Shown: positions 1 through 9,204 of the stretch, piece by piece
Numbering within the stretch: position 1 is the first letter of the stretch
Layout of the letters: the number at the start of each line of letters is the position of its first letter
Assembly: GCA_044224515.1 (NCBI GenBank)
Contig: JBGAKH010000005.1
Location: 186,001 to 250,000 of the forward strand
Source of the DNA: JBBATK01 sp044224515
GTDB taxonomy: Bacteria > Bacteroidota > Ignavibacteria > Kapaibacteriales > NICIL-2
Direction of reading: 5' to 3'
Length of the DNA: 64,000 nt
Translations under genes and position numbers: made by a program
Notes under the pieces: model-generated
The model's input: only the letters and a program-made list of their open reading frames with translations
What the model was told of the DNA's origin: nothing
The model's database searches: none

Positions 1-2
1 AA

Positions 3-152
3 GTCGAAAAACGCAGTCAAAGCCAACTGTACGAAGAAGCTTGGTATAAGCACTATCCACTTGGTCGACTTATTCAACTCAATTCCTCGTCTCCCTTTAA
101 CAATGCGCGTCTGCGTTTGCGTCGGTGGCAACGAAGTCGCAGAAAAGATTAA
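3..152 (+). CDS. C-terminal end of an unidentified protein (partial)
   Basis: A reading frame that is open from the window edge runs for 49 codons and stops with TAA at 150-152. The peptide (for example YEEAWYKHYPLGRLIQLN and a basic end RLRLRRWQRSRKD) has a credible composition. A second frame open from base 1 to 276 reads as lower quality sequence, so this frame is preferred. No family is recognised and the start lies outside the window. Confidence 0.35.
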   Translation, partial: VEKRSQSQLYEEAWYKHYPLGRLIQLNSSSPFNNARLRLRRWQRSRRKD

Positions 153-355
153 GCGTCGAGAACTCTCCGTATGCGCACTTAAGAAACAGAGCTCTTCGTT
201 TTGCTTTACGCAAGCATTGCTGGAACGAGAGGCTGACCTACGTATCAAACTGAACAAGGGCTCCGAGCCTCAGTAAATGAGCGATGAAGACGCTCCTATT
301 TTGTGGTAAGAAGGTGAATGTCTATGTTGCACACACACTACTTGAGAAGACGTCC

Positions 356-628
356 ATGACCTTTAGTTTGCGTTATCCAGTGGTCGGCAGATTGGTCCGC
401 GATATCATTCGGAATTTTGCCTTCATGTTCACTGTGTCGACCCTACTACAGCTTTTTGTTTTTGATCGCTCCGGCTTGCACGACAATGCTTGGATTCTTG
501 GTCAAGTGGAGATAGCCTTGTACTACATGATTGTCTACACGCTTGTTGATCGTGCAACGAAAGGATTTAGTCGTCAACCGGGTATGCAGTCCTTGATCGG
601 CTCATTTCGAAGAGTCCACGATAATTAG
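356..628 (+). CDS. Small two-helix membrane protein, hypothetical
   Basis: This 90-residue protein has two hydrophobic stretches, at about residues 17-35 (IIRNFAFMFTVSTLLQLFVF) and 47-63 (VEIALYYMIVYTLV), separated by a short charged loop and followed by a basic tail. That suggests an inner-membrane protein with two helices. An upstream in-frame ATG at 284 would add 24 residues of poor quality, so the start at 356 is preferred. The next gene, 150 bp downstream, has the same size and two-helix layout, and the two may be related or work together. No family is recognised. Confidence 0.5.
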   Translation: MTFSLRYPVVGRLVRDIIRNFAFMFTVSTLLQLFVFDRSGLHDNAWILGQVEIALYYMIVYTLVDRATKGFSRQPGMQSLIGSFRRVHDN

Positions 629-777
629 GCTACTAGCCGAAGTGTTGCACTAAGCTGGCATGCGAGGTGACATCACGGAAGCGTACGAGCAGGACTATGG
701 TTGACGACAGATAGGCACGATAGGACAGACAGGATAGATACGCCGGATACAACAGCACAGCACACGACTCTTTAACC

Positions 778-1023
778 ATGACAACCCTAAAGCTCGTAGC
801 CTACTTTTTGATTCTGTTGGTGTTGGTGAGCATCACAACCGCGGGAATACAATACTTGTTGGTGCAGAATAGTGCGGAGGAGACCTTCTCGTGGACAACG
901 ATAGGTCGGAACTCCGTGATCGTTGCCCTCATCATTTTCGTTGCATTTCGTAGACGTGTTATGGAGCGTCACTCTGCCAAGCAGAAAGCACCACTTCGTA
1001 AGAATATGCAGACCGGTCGCTAA
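778..1023 (+). CDS. Small two-helix membrane protein, hypothetical
   Basis: This 81-residue protein begins directly with a hydrophobic helix (about residues 5-30), has a short polar linker with SAEETFSW, then a second helix (about 44-58) followed by a strongly basic tail (FRRRVMERHSAKQK). By the positive-inside rule the basic tail would face the cytoplasm. It ends 17 bp before the stop of the convergent obgE gene. Its layout matches the upstream small membrane protein. No function can be assigned. Confidence 0.5.
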   Translation: MTTLKLVAYFLILLVLVSITTAGIQYLLVQNSAEETFSWTTIGRNSVIVALIIFVAFRRRVMERHSAKQKAPLRKNMQTGR

Positions 1024-1039
1024 AGGATCGCGCTTGTTT

Positions 1040-2026
1040 TTAGTCGCGTTCCAGCGGCTTCCACATTTTCCATTTCAGCTCGTCGATGTTCATTCCGTTG
1101 AGCGAAGATATCAAGAGGGGAGAGCGGCGATCAATCTTGACTTTAGCGAGCTTTGCCAATTCCTCTTCATCCAATTCATCACACTTTGATAAACAGATAA
1201 TGCGCAGCTTGTGTTCCAGATCCGGATTGTGTTGCGCAAGCTCTTTGCGAAGAATGTTGTAGTCGCCCTTAGGGTCTTGGCTACGAGCATCGATGAGAAA
1301 GACAAGAACGGTAGTACGCTCAACATGGCGCAAGAACTGGGTACCTAGACCCTTTCCGGCAGCTGCTCCTTCAATAAGCCCGGGAATATCAGCTACAACA
1401 AAGCTCTTGTCTTCGGCTACCGACACAATCCCAAGATTTGGAATGAGTGTCGTAAAGGGATAGTCGGCAATCTTTGGCTTTGCTGCCGATATCACCGAGA
1501 TCAATGTTGATTTACCGGCATTGGGGAATCCCACCAAGCCCACATCGGCCAATAGTTTTAACTCTAATTCCAACCAACGCTCTTGTCCGGGAATTCCCGG
1601 CTCAAAATTGCGTGGGGCTTGGTTTGTTGCCGAAGTGAAGGCGCTGTTGCCACGTCCACCTTGTCCACCGTTCATCAGAACTACTTGCTCATTGCGTTCC
1701 GTTAAGTCGGCAAGGATTTCCTGCGTTTCCGCGTCACGAACAAGGGTGCCCTGGGGTACACGAATCACAATGTCTTTTCCGTCCCGACCCGTTTTACGCG
1801 CCCATGAACCCTCAATGCCGTTTTGCGCTACGAAGCGCTTTTTAAAGCGGAAGTCAATCAGTGTATTTAAGTGCGGATCCACTTTGAAAACCACGTCGCC
1901 GCCACGGCCACCGTTTCCACCGTCCGGACCACCTTTGGGAACGAATTTCTCGCGACGAAACGAGCTGTGACCTCGTCCACCGTCTCCGGATTTCGCGAAA
2001 ATTCGCGCGGTATCGACAAAATTCAT
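1040..2026 (-). CDS. obgE: Obg family GTPase (ribosome assembly and stress control)
   Basis: This 328-residue protein has the glycine-rich N-terminal Obg fold (about residues 1-158, beginning MNFVDTARIFAKSGDGG) followed by a G domain. Visible GTP-binding motifs are G1 GFPNAGKST, G3 DIPGLIEGA and G4 SKCD. The family binds the large ribosomal subunit and couples GTP level to growth. The start is taken at the ATG of MNFVDTARIF, where the family normally begins; an in-frame upstream start would add 20 unconserved residues. The C-terminal extension found in some Obg proteins is absent, as is common. It is the last gene of a leftward block. Confidence 0.96.
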   Translation of the reverse strand: MNFVDTARIFAKSGDGGRGHSSFRREKFVPKGGPDGGNGGRGGDVVFKVDPHLNTLIDFRFKKRFVAQNGIEGSWARKTGRDGKDIVIRVPQGTLVRDAETQEILADLTERNEQVVLMNGGQGGRGNSAFTSATNQAPRNFEPGIPGQERWLELELKLLADVGLVGFPNAGKSTLISVISAAKPKIADYPFTTLIPNLGIVSVAEDKSFVVADIPGLIEGAAAGKGLGTQFLRHVERTTVLVFLIDARSQDPKGDYNILRKELAQHNPDLEHKLRIICLSKCDELDEEELAKLAKVKIDRRSPLLISSLNGMNIDELKWKMWKPLERD

Positions 2027-2240
2027 GGTAGCACTTGCAAGTGTGAAACAGATGCTTTGGCAGCGTGCAAAGCGAAGAACTCGCAATATACGGAAAATTC
2101 AGGGTTTAGCTGCGGATGGAGGGATTCGGAGCTTCGGCTGCTATGGTATGCTTCAACACTCCCGGCCGGCGCTGCGCAGCAGCGCATACATCAAAATCAA
2201 CTGCGAGCAAACCTTTGGGAAAGACGTTCAACGCAAACTC

Positions 2241-4307
2241 TTACAGTGCGATAAAGCGCTTATACACGGCCATGCGGAAATCTCGTGCGACGGCTGCGTT
2301 TGGATCGATACTCTGCTGAGAATAGAACTTATCCAAGAAGGCTAAGGCTTCCTTCCAGTTACGCGTTTGGTCAATGGCACCTACTAGCTCATCGAAACGA
2401 GCAGCATCTTTGTTGCAGAGTCGTTTAATGTAGCCTTCTCGTTGACGGTCGTCGTAAAAGCTACTAATGGAAGGGAAGACGCGAGTATCTACGCTCTGCT
2501 CTTCCGGGGTATGCACGCGAACGGCATTCTCAAAGTACGGCGAGCGTGCAGTATCCACATCTGTCGATCGATCCGTACCAAGCGCTCGGGAGATGATGTC
2601 CAGCGTTGGCGGATTGTCATTGTCGGGTTGACGAAGCGCAGATGCCGAGCGAGTGTCTACTGTATTCTCCTCACGCACAGGTACACTCTCATCAACAGCA
2701 GATGTCTCGGTCACTTTTTCGGCGTCCGCAGCTTTTGGTTCCGTCTGCACGGTATCGTGAGACGGGTTACGCAAGTCATCATATTCTGCGTCGGTTTCTT
2801 GTCGATAAAGCTCGCTTGAATGTGTAGCTACTGACTGCGAAGACTCAGTTCCACCATGACTCTCCAAACTATCGATACTAGTAAAAGCGCTTCCGTCGGA
2901 ATCTGAAGGTGCTTTGGCACCGACTGCATCTTTCACAACAAATCCTCCACGATCCGCGGAGAGAGCTTGGGCACTCTGTGTAAACAGCGAAGAACTGGGG
3001 TTGTGTGGAGAAGAAGCAGCGGGTAGCTCGCCTGCTTCGTCGACGGCATATTCTACCTGATTCCTCGGTGCCTCTTCGCCGGATGCTGACACCGCCGTGG
3101 GTTCTTCGCTTGCAACCGAGGGAACACGCACAGCATCTGCGAAGTCAGCGCCATGCCCTGACAATGTCTCGGCGCTTTCTGTATGTCCGGAAAGAGTTGC
3201 GTTGCTTTCGTTGTCTTCATCGGATTCGGATGGCTGTTGTGCCTCGGAATGTTCATCGGTCCGACGAGACAGTTGCTCGATCACGCTAACAGCAGAAAGA
3301 CCATCGCCCTCTGTTTCTACGCCACCGCGAACGCCGCTATCGAGGCCTGCTATTATGGCACTTGCACTCAAACCTGCACGCAGTACGGATTCACTTTCAA
3401 CGCTGCCGGTAGGACGAATAAGCTCAGATGCAGAACTCCGCTGGCGTAAGGGAGCATCGCCCTCAGCACTGCCATCGCTATCTGCTTCGGTATTCGTCGA
3501 CTCATCGACGCGATCACCTTCCATCTCGCTCAACACTTCGTCTACTACCGAGAGAAACATTTCCTTGGTGAGCTGCCGAATGCCCTGTTGATACAGCATG
3601 CGTTCAAGTTTTTGAGCGATGATGTAGACTTCTTTGTCGTCAAGGAAGATGATAACAGCTTCGATAGGAATACTCTGCGCAGTTGGGTCGGCCGAGAGCT
3701 CCGCAAAGAAATAGTTGATCGGTGAAATGAGGTCGACGAACTGCGAAGGAGATAACTCCAGTATCGTGTCGTCGTCGATTTTCTTGATCAGGCGCTCAAA
3801 CTCCAGCACCGAAATGATGTCAAGTGAATCATAGCGCAAACCGCGCTTGAGCAACCATTGATTGAAACCCTCATGCAAATAGCGATAGTCCGCGAAGTAG
3901 CGCATACGAAGGTACACTTCGTAGATGGGCTTTGTGGGTTCACCGCGAAACACAAACCATTTCAACGATGTACGAGGGCGCACGCGGTAATTCAAGACGC
4001 ATTTGACCGCAGAATCGATGATCAGCATGAGCTGTTCACGATCGAAGCGAGCGTGTTTACGGTACTGCGTGTCCAGATTATTAAGAATGCCAACCGTCGA
4101 GGGGTCGTTTAGATCTAGGTTAGGATTTGTCTGACGAAGGGTCTGCTCTTCATACAACCACCAACCGAATTCCGCTTCGAAATACTGCTTATACGCGTAA
4201 TCAATAGAGGCTCTGCCAAGGATATCGTTGAGATAAACGGTAGGCTGTGTACTGTTTACAAGTTCAAGAAGGCGGATTTTACTACGCTCGATATCGGATT
4301 CGAACAT
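2241..4307 (-). CDS. Large hypothetical protein with conserved ends and acidic low-complexity middle
   Basis: This 688-residue protein has three parts. Residues 1-270 are a well-ordered, mostly helical region rich in aromatic residues. Residues about 271-605 are a Ser/Glu/Asp-rich disordered stretch. Residues about 606-688 form a compact helical domain (FYDDRQREGYIKRL ... WKEALAFLDKFY ... AVYKRFI). From memory, similar C-terminal domains occur at the ends of otherwise variable proteins in Bacteroidota and Ignavibacteria; this was not checked. No signal peptide or membrane helix is seen, so it is probably cytoplasmic. It lies downstream of the sigma/anti-sigma pair in the same direction, but 219 bp separate them. 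Function unknown. Confidence 0.8.
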   Translation of the reverse strand: MFESDIERSKIRLLELVNSTQPTVYLNDILGRASIDYAYKQYFEAEFGWWLYEEQTLRQTNPNLDLNDPSTVGILNNLDTQYRKHARFDREQLMLIIDSAVKCVLNYRVRPRTSLKWFVFRGEPTKPIYEVYLRMRYFADYRYLHEGFNQWLLKRGLRYDSLDIISVLEFERLIKKIDDDTILELSPSQFVDLISPINYFFAELSADPTAQSIPIEAVIIFLDDKEVYIIAQKLERMLYQQGIRQLTKEMFLSVVDEVLSEMEGDRVDESTNTEADSDGSAEGDAPLRQRSSASELIRPTGSVESESVLRAGLSASAIIAGLDSGVRGGVETEGDGLSAVSVIEQLSRRTDEHSEAQQPSESDEDNESNATLSGHTESAETLSGHGADFADAVRVPSVASEEPTAVSASGEEAPRNQVEYAVDEAGELPAASSPHNPSSSLFTQSAQALSADRGGFVVKDAVGAKAPSDSDGSAFTSIDSLESHGGTESSQSVATHSSELYRQETDAEYDDLRNPSHDTVQTEPKAADAEKVTETSAVDESVPVREENTVDTRSASALRQPDNDNPPTLDIISRALGTDRSTDVDTARSPYFENAVRVHTPEEQSVDTRVFPSISSFYDDRQREGYIKRLCNKDAARFDELVGAIDQTRNWKEALAFLDKFYSQQSIDPNAAVARDFRMAVYKRFIAL

Positions 4308-4526
4308 GTCCCGTGCGTCCTAATAGGGTTTGCTGAAGAGTCCATACGCAAGATACGAAAACTGATATCCTTGGAACATGCTTAAAGCGATGGGGGAAGA
4401 AAAAGGACCTGAGCAATGTTCCTAAGGCTTTCGGACAATCGTAAAGATCCAACACAAAGATGCAGTGCAAGGGTGTTTGACAACGCGTCTGCTTTGTCAT
4501 CGACTGCTCGGTTCCCCGCGATCGAC

Positions 4527-5297
4527 TTATTCCTCGTCTTTACGATTGGCGGGCACATCGACTCCGCGAATGACGTGTTCATGCTTTGTGGAGTCCAAAC
4601 GAAGTGATTTGCCGTGGCGAAGGCCTCTTTTCGCTTTGTTCACTCCTGCTACAGTGCCCAAGGTTTTGGTCGTGCTTATACTAATGCGGGTGTCCAAGTT
4701 CGGTGTCCGACTCGTCATTACATCGTTGCTCTTCTGATCCTCTGTGTTGGTTCTGCTCGAAGGAGAGCCTGTCATGGAAGCAGTCTTGCTTGTGGCGCCA
4801 TTGTCTTGTGGCGGCAGCGTCGAAGGAGTCTCGAAGCCGCTTGCGCCCTGTGTCCCGGATGCAGGAATCGTCGTCTCAACGTCGGATGTTGATTCCGCCT
4901 GTGCTTGTACAGCTCCTCGCGGCCACCAATAAAAACTCAAGCTTAAGACCACGAGACATGCTGCGGTCCCGACTAAAAGACCTGTGCCAATAGCACCACC
5001 AGGTTTCAAGACTTGAACGGGACTTGAGTCGGATCCATGCGCAGATGGAGTGTTTCGCGGACTACGCTCCGCTGAGTCAGTATTTTTTGGCTCTCTCGAA
5101 TCGCTCTCGGTAGCATTGTTGGCAATGCGCTGCAAAACATCAGCTTCAAAACTCGGCGGTGCCGTCAAGGTGGGCAGTTTGTGCAACAAAGAACGCGTAA
5201 CTACATCCTGCATAAAGGATGCAGGCGCTGCAGCTGCAGGCAGACTCTTGAGGAGTTTGCCAAGTCCTTCCGACGCCGGGTCAGGTTCTTCTGTCAT
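4527..5297 (-). CDS. Probable membrane-bound anti-sigma factor
   Basis: This 256-residue protein follows the ECF sigma gene at a distance of 123 bp in the same direction. The N-terminal 60 residues would be cytoplasmic and contain a duplicated motif: LPAAAAPASFMQDVVTRS (about 19-36) and LPTLTAPPSFEADVLQRI (about 41-58). A single membrane helix follows at about 101-124 (GTGLLVGTAACLVVLSLSFYWW), then a Ser/Thr-rich periplasmic tail with basic C-terminus. The layout (short sigma-binding N-terminus, one helix, periplasmic part) and position next to a sigma gene suggest an anti-sigma factor, but no classical zinc-binding anti-sigma motif (HxxxCxxC) is present. The role is an inference. Confidence 0.65.
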   Translation of the reverse strand: MTEEPDPASEGLGKLLKSLPAAAAPASFMQDVVTRSLLHKLPTLTAPPSFEADVLQRIANNATESDSREPKNTDSAERSPRNTPSAHGSDSSPVQVLKPGGAIGTGLLVGTAACLVVLSLSFYWWPRGAVQAQAESTSDVETTIPASGTQGASGFETPSTLPPQDNGATSKTASMTGSPSSRTNTEDQKSNDVMTSRTPNLDTRISISTTKTLGTVAGVNKAKRGLRHGKSLRLDSTKHEHVIRGVDVPANRKDEE

Positions 5298-5420
5298 AAC
5301 TGAGGTTGTTGTGTTTACGCTGCTGTCTGCTGCCGTCTGCTGCTGTTATAATCGGTATCCGACCGCTATATAGGATGTCGACGCTACGCTCAAGCCACTG
5401 ATAACCGAAACTCCAGCATC

Positions 5421-6128
5421 TTAGCCGAATAGCTCGCTGTATAGTGGTTGTAGTTTTTCCTGAAGCTGAGCACGTCCACGATTAATGCGCGACTTTACTG
5501 TTCCGGCTTCAAGATTGGTTATCTCTGCGATCTCTTCGTAACTCAGATTCTGCATATCGCGAAGGATAACGACTTCACGATAGGCGGGAGAAATGGCCAT
5601 GAGAGCACGTTGAATGTTTTGTGCTATCATGGTCGAATCAATTCGCTTGTCCGGAGAATAGTCCTGACATGCGATATCCCAATCTGCTTGATCATCGTCA
5701 TCCGTCTTTTTCAACGACGAAAAACTTTGTGAGTTCTTACGCCAATAGCGTGAGAGCTCAGTTTTTGCAAGGTTTGAAGCAATGGTGTAGAGCCAGGTTG
5801 AGAAGGCAACTTCGCCATTGTATGTGTGCGCATAGCGATGTAAGCGAACAAAGGTCTCTTGCGCTAGGTCTATCGCATCGTCCCAGTTGCCGACAAAACG
5901 ATAGACAAAATTGATGATCGCTTCCTTGTGACGTTGCATGAGTTGCACAAAAGCCGGCTCATCCGATTGCTGTACGAGTGCAATAAGCTCGCGGTCACTC
6001 AAGCGTGAGCGCTGCACAGCAGTCGAAGCGTACAAGGAACCGCCGGCTTGCGGTGCAGCACTCACACCCAAGTTCTTATTGAGATTCGGGTCGAGCTCAG
6101 CTTCCGTATTTCGGGAAACAAGATCCAT
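5421..6128 (-). CDS. RNA polymerase ECF-type sigma factor
   Basis: This 235-residue protein has region 2 at about residues 45-120, including DEPAFVQLMQRHKEAIINFVYRFVG and WDDAIDLAQETFVRLHRYA (the region 2.2 core-binding helix), and region 4 near the C-terminus with LPxxYREVVILRDMQNLSYEEIAEI-like sequence (AISPAYREVVILRD) and the helix-turn-helix LEAGTVKSRINRGR. Region 3 is absent, as in group 4 (ECF) sigma factors. The first 45 residues are a non-conserved extension. The gene follows radA by 34 bp and precedes the probable anti-sigma gene, so it likely forms a membrane-stress signalling pair with it. Confidence 0.93.
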   Translation of the reverse strand: MDLVSRNTEAELDPNLNKNLGVSAAPQAGGSLYASTAVQRSRLSDRELIALVQQSDEPAFVQLMQRHKEAIINFVYRFVGNWDDAIDLAQETFVRLHRYAHTYNGEVAFSTWLYTIASNLAKTELSRYWRKNSQSFSSLKKTDDDDQADWDIACQDYSPDKRIDSTMIAQNIQRALMAISPAYREVVILRDMQNLSYEEIAEITNLEAGTVKSRINRGRAQLQEKLQPLYSELFG

Positions 6129-6162
6129 ACTTATACAGGCGATGGAAGCACAAGTTCCATCG

Positions 6163-7518
6163 TTAAGAAAAAATCTGAGATAAAGCTACTGAAATTCTGT
6201 CAACCGCATGCTGTTTGAGCTGGTAGTGCCTGCTTAACTTCTCGGCATTTCCGCTCGGCAAATAGGCCGTTTTGAACCCAAGTTTATCCGCTTCCGAGAG
6301 TCGCTGTTCGATTGCGGTGACCGAGCGCACTTCTCCGGTTAGACCGAGTTCGCCTATACAGACTACGCCGGGTGCCAGTGGACAATCTCGAAGGGAACTG
6401 ACAAGAGCTGCGGCTACACTGAGGTCAACAGCCGGATCGTTCAACACGATACCTCCGGCAACGTTCACAAATACGTCGTTATGCGCAAAATTGAGTCCGA
6501 GACGCTTCTCAAGAATAGCCAGGATCATCTGCAATCTTTTGTACTCGAATCCGGTGGAGGAGCGCTGCGGCACGTTGTAGCTGGTCGGTGTCACCAAGGC
6601 CTGCACTTCGACCAACAATGGTCGCGTTCCCTCGATACTGGCACAGACCGCGACACCGGACTCCTCCTGCGACCTCCGTGTGAGAAATATCTCACTGGGG
6701 TTGCTTACTTCCTTGAGACCGTGCTCATCCATCTCAAAAATGCCGAGCTCGTTCGTTGAACCGTAGCGGTTCTTTAAAGCACGCAAGATGCGATAGGAAT
6801 ACATGCCCTCTCCCTCAAACTGCAGTACGGTGTCAACCGTGTGCTCCAGCACTTTGGGTCCGGCGATGAGTCCTTCTTTGTTGACGTGGCCCACGATAAA
6901 CACAGGCTTATGAGTTTTCTTTGCGACTTCCATCAGACGCATACTGCATTCGCGGACTTGCGAAATGGAACCCGGCGTACTTTCAATATCGGCCGATTGC
7001 ATGGTCTGAATTGAGTCCACAATCGCCAATCCGGCATCACTTTCTCGTATCGCAGCACACACAGCGTGTATATCCGTCTCGGCAAGAAGCAAAAGATCAG
7101 ACGAGACGGATCGCATTCGTTGAGCACGCATCTTTATCTGCTGTAAGGACTCTTCGCCTGTGATGTACAGTGGAGTATACTGCTGCGTATTGCCGCAGAG
7201 TTGCAGCATGAGGGTGGACTTACCAATGCCCGGATCTCCACCGACCAATATCAATGACCCGCGCGTTATACCGCCGCCGAGAATCCTATCAAGTTCGTTG
7301 ATGCCTGTCGTGAACTTATCCGAGTACTCCGTGCTCACTTCCGCAAGTGTTGTGATGTTGGTTCCGGCAACGCGAGCGGCTGCAGAAGACTTGCGATCTT
7401 CTTGAATGATCTCTTCGACCATAGTGCCCCAGGCACCGCAGCCCGGACACTTGCCGGACCACTTGGGAAGCTGATGTCCGCAGTTCTGACAAGTATGTAC
7501 TGAGCGTGTTTTTGCCAT
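6163..7518 (-). CDS. radA: DNA repair protein RadA (recombination branch-migration helicase)
   Basis: This 451-residue protein has an N-terminal zinc finger (CQNCGHQLPKWSGKCPGC, residues 10-27), a RecA-like ATPase core with Walker A GGDPGIGKST, the RadA-specific KNRYGS motif (ALKNRYGSTNELGIFEM), and a C-terminal Lon-protease-like domain (VNVAGGIVLNDPAVDLSVAAALVSS). RadA processes branched recombination intermediates with RecA. Length matches the family. It is the first gene of the leftward radA-sigma-anti-sigma run. A TAnnTTTG-type -10 element (reverse complement at 7558-7565) lies about 40 bp upstream, but without a clear partner box. Confidence 0.96.
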   Translation of the reverse strand: MAKTRSVHTCQNCGHQLPKWSGKCPGCGAWGTMVEEIIQEDRKSSAAARVAGTNITTLAEVSTEYSDKFTTGINELDRILGGGITRGSLILVGGDPGIGKSTLMLQLCGNTQQYTPLYITGEESLQQIKMRAQRMRSVSSDLLLLAETDIHAVCAAIRESDAGLAIVDSIQTMQSADIESTPGSISQVRECSMRLMEVAKKTHKPVFIVGHVNKEGLIAGPKVLEHTVDTVLQFEGEGMYSYRILRALKNRYGSTNELGIFEMDEHGLKEVSNPSEIFLTRRSQEESGVAVCASIEGTRPLLVEVQALVTPTSYNVPQRSSTGFEYKRLQMILAILEKRLGLNFAHNDVFVNVAGGIVLNDPAVDLSVAAALVSSLRDCPLAPGVVCIGELGLTGEVRSVTAIEQRLSEADKLGFKTAYLPSGNAEKLSRHYQLKQHAVDRISVALSQIFS

Positions 7519-7992
7519 TGGAATTGTCGATTTCGTACTTCACCGCTTTGCAGAATTCAAAAATACGCCGCAGATGAGCCTTCCGACAGCTCTGAAGCGC
7601 TAGTGAAAGCGAGAAGTTATCACCAGTTGACCTTATACTGCATCGTTCTCCACAACATGGCAATGGTGCATGCTGCCACCTCCTAGTTCGACCTATGGCG
7701 TCCGTGCATGTGGTGTATCTCCGGGGATCAAGGCATTTAGGAACAGGCAACGCACCTCTTTATCAAAGCCTGGATGTCCGGTCGTGGGTCCTATGTGAAG
7801 TCGCTTGTCAGACCCCGAAGCTAAAAGCTTCGTTGACAGCGGAAATACTTTGCATCCGCACAGTGGTTGCACTCCAAAACTCTGCAAAGTGCTTCTGTAC
7901 GATCGGAGGTAGACGCAAATCGTGAAAAGAAGACTAAAGTGACCGATTTGTCTCTAATTTTGTACTAGCTGTCAATCACCACGGAAGCAAAA
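7519..7992 (+). other. Intergenic region without recognisable gene
   Basis: This is a 474-bp gap between the divergent radA and efflux-adaptor genes. Small open frames exist on both strands but read as non-protein sequence. It holds a 7-bp perfect hairpin (CGAAGCT, loop AAA, AGCTTCG) at about 7832-7848 and a TAATTTTG box at 7955-7962, which matches the Bacteroidota -7 element and lies 30 bp before the adaptor start. No RNA gene was recognised. Confidence 0.4.
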
Positions 7993-9093
7993 GTGAAGAC
8001 CTTCCTCAGAAATAGTGCTCTCTTGGTTGTCTTGCTGACCATTTGGTCTTGTACAAAATCTACCGACACTATTCGCGCTCAGCACAAAAACATCGTCGAG
8101 GCCGTGTATGCGGCAGGCACGATCCATCCGCTCAACGAATACAAAGCCTTCGCAAACGCCAGCGGAATTCTAAGGAATGTACTCGTCCACGAAGGTGACA
8201 GCGTAGCAGGCGGGCAGTTGTTGTTTGAGGTTGAGTCTCGCGACCCACAGCTCCGCACCCAGAGTGCAAAGGAAGCACTGGATTTCGCGCGAGCCAATGC
8301 CGACGAACATTCCGCTGCTCTCGATGAACTTCGCGCCAATCTGGATGCGGCACGTGCCCGCTGGCAGAGTGATTCCAGCCTCGCTGCCAGGACCAAACTG
8401 CTGTTCACACACGGATCCACCACATCCTCTGAACTAGAACGCGTGCAGCGCGCCGCCGATGCCTCGTCTGCACTGTTTGTTGCTGCGGAGAAAAAACTTC
8501 TCAGCACTCGTCAGAGTCTTGCAAACCAAGTGCGCTTTGCACAAAAGCAGTTTGAATTGGCCAGCACAACTTCGAAGAATTTTGCAGTGTTAAGCAGGTT
8601 TGAAGGACAAGTCTACGCCCTGTACCGCGAAGAGGGAGAAATGGTAACAAGCTCTCAACCCGTAGCGCTTTTGGGTGATGCTCGAGCATTTGTCCTCCGA
8701 TTGGTGATCGATGCTGCAGATGTGCTTAAACTAAAAGTTGGCCAACGTGTCTTATATAGCCTCGATGCCTTTCCCGACTCCAGTTTTCGTGCAACTGTTT
8801 TGAAAGTCTATCCGGTCTTAGACAACGAAACGCAGTCCTTCCGTGTAGACGCTCGCTGCGATGAACGCCCTGCCGTGCCCTTCGTAGGAACGCAGGTGCA
8901 AGCAAACATTATCATCACCGAGAAGGAACATGCACTTGTGATACCAAGATCATACTTACAAGCCAACAATAAGGTACTGGTGAAGGACGGATCGTCGTCG
9001 CGGTTTCAAGATGTTCAAATTGGAATCTCCAATTTGGAGTATGTTGAGATTCGCTCCGGAATTACTGAGCAGGATCAACTCCTAAGAAAGTAA
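7993..9093 (+). CDS. HlyD/MacA-type efflux adaptor lipoprotein
   Basis: This 366-residue protein starts with GTG and a lipoprotein signal (LLVVLLTIWSC, lipid-anchored Cys about 20). It then has the split lipoyl-like half (HPLNEYKAFANASGILRNVLVHEGDSVAGGQLLFEV), a long coiled-coil hairpin (about residues 85-190, rich in Ala, Glu and Arg), the second lipoyl half and the beta-barrel domain (FVLRLVIDAADVLKLKVGQRV). Such adaptors link an inner-membrane transporter to an outer-membrane channel. It begins a rightward cassette with a lipoprotein, an FtsX-type permease and an ATPase, so it probably belongs to a MacAB-like exporter. No TolC gene is in the cassette; the TolC at 17.7-19.1 kb could be shared. 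Confidence 0.88.
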   Translation: MKTFLRNSALLVVLLTIWSCTKSTDTIRAQHKNIVEAVYAAGTIHPLNEYKAFANASGILRNVLVHEGDSVAGGQLLFEVESRDPQLRTQSAKEALDFARANADEHSAALDELRANLDAARARWQSDSSLAARTKLLFTHGSTTSSELERVQRAADASSALFVAAEKKLLSTRQSLANQVRFAQKQFELASTTSKNFAVLSRFEGQVYALYREEGEMVTSSQPVALLGDARAFVLRLVIDAADVLKLKVGQRVLYSLDAFPDSSFRATVLKVYPVLDNETQSFRVDARCDERPAVPFVGTQVQANIIITEKEHALVIPRSYLQANNKVLVKDGSSSRFQDVQIGISNLEYVEIRSGITEQDQLLRK

Positions 9094-9204
9094 AGCCGAA
9101 TGTTACATCGCATTGCCTTCTTGCTCAGATTTATCGATTGAGGGGATAAACGTATTCGTTCCTTTATCACGTCAGAACATCAACGTACACTTTACACTAT
9201 TTCT

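Noticed and set aside
61..276. A 71-codon frame at the left edge
   Set aside because: It overlaps the better frame that ends at 152 and has a less protein-like peptide.
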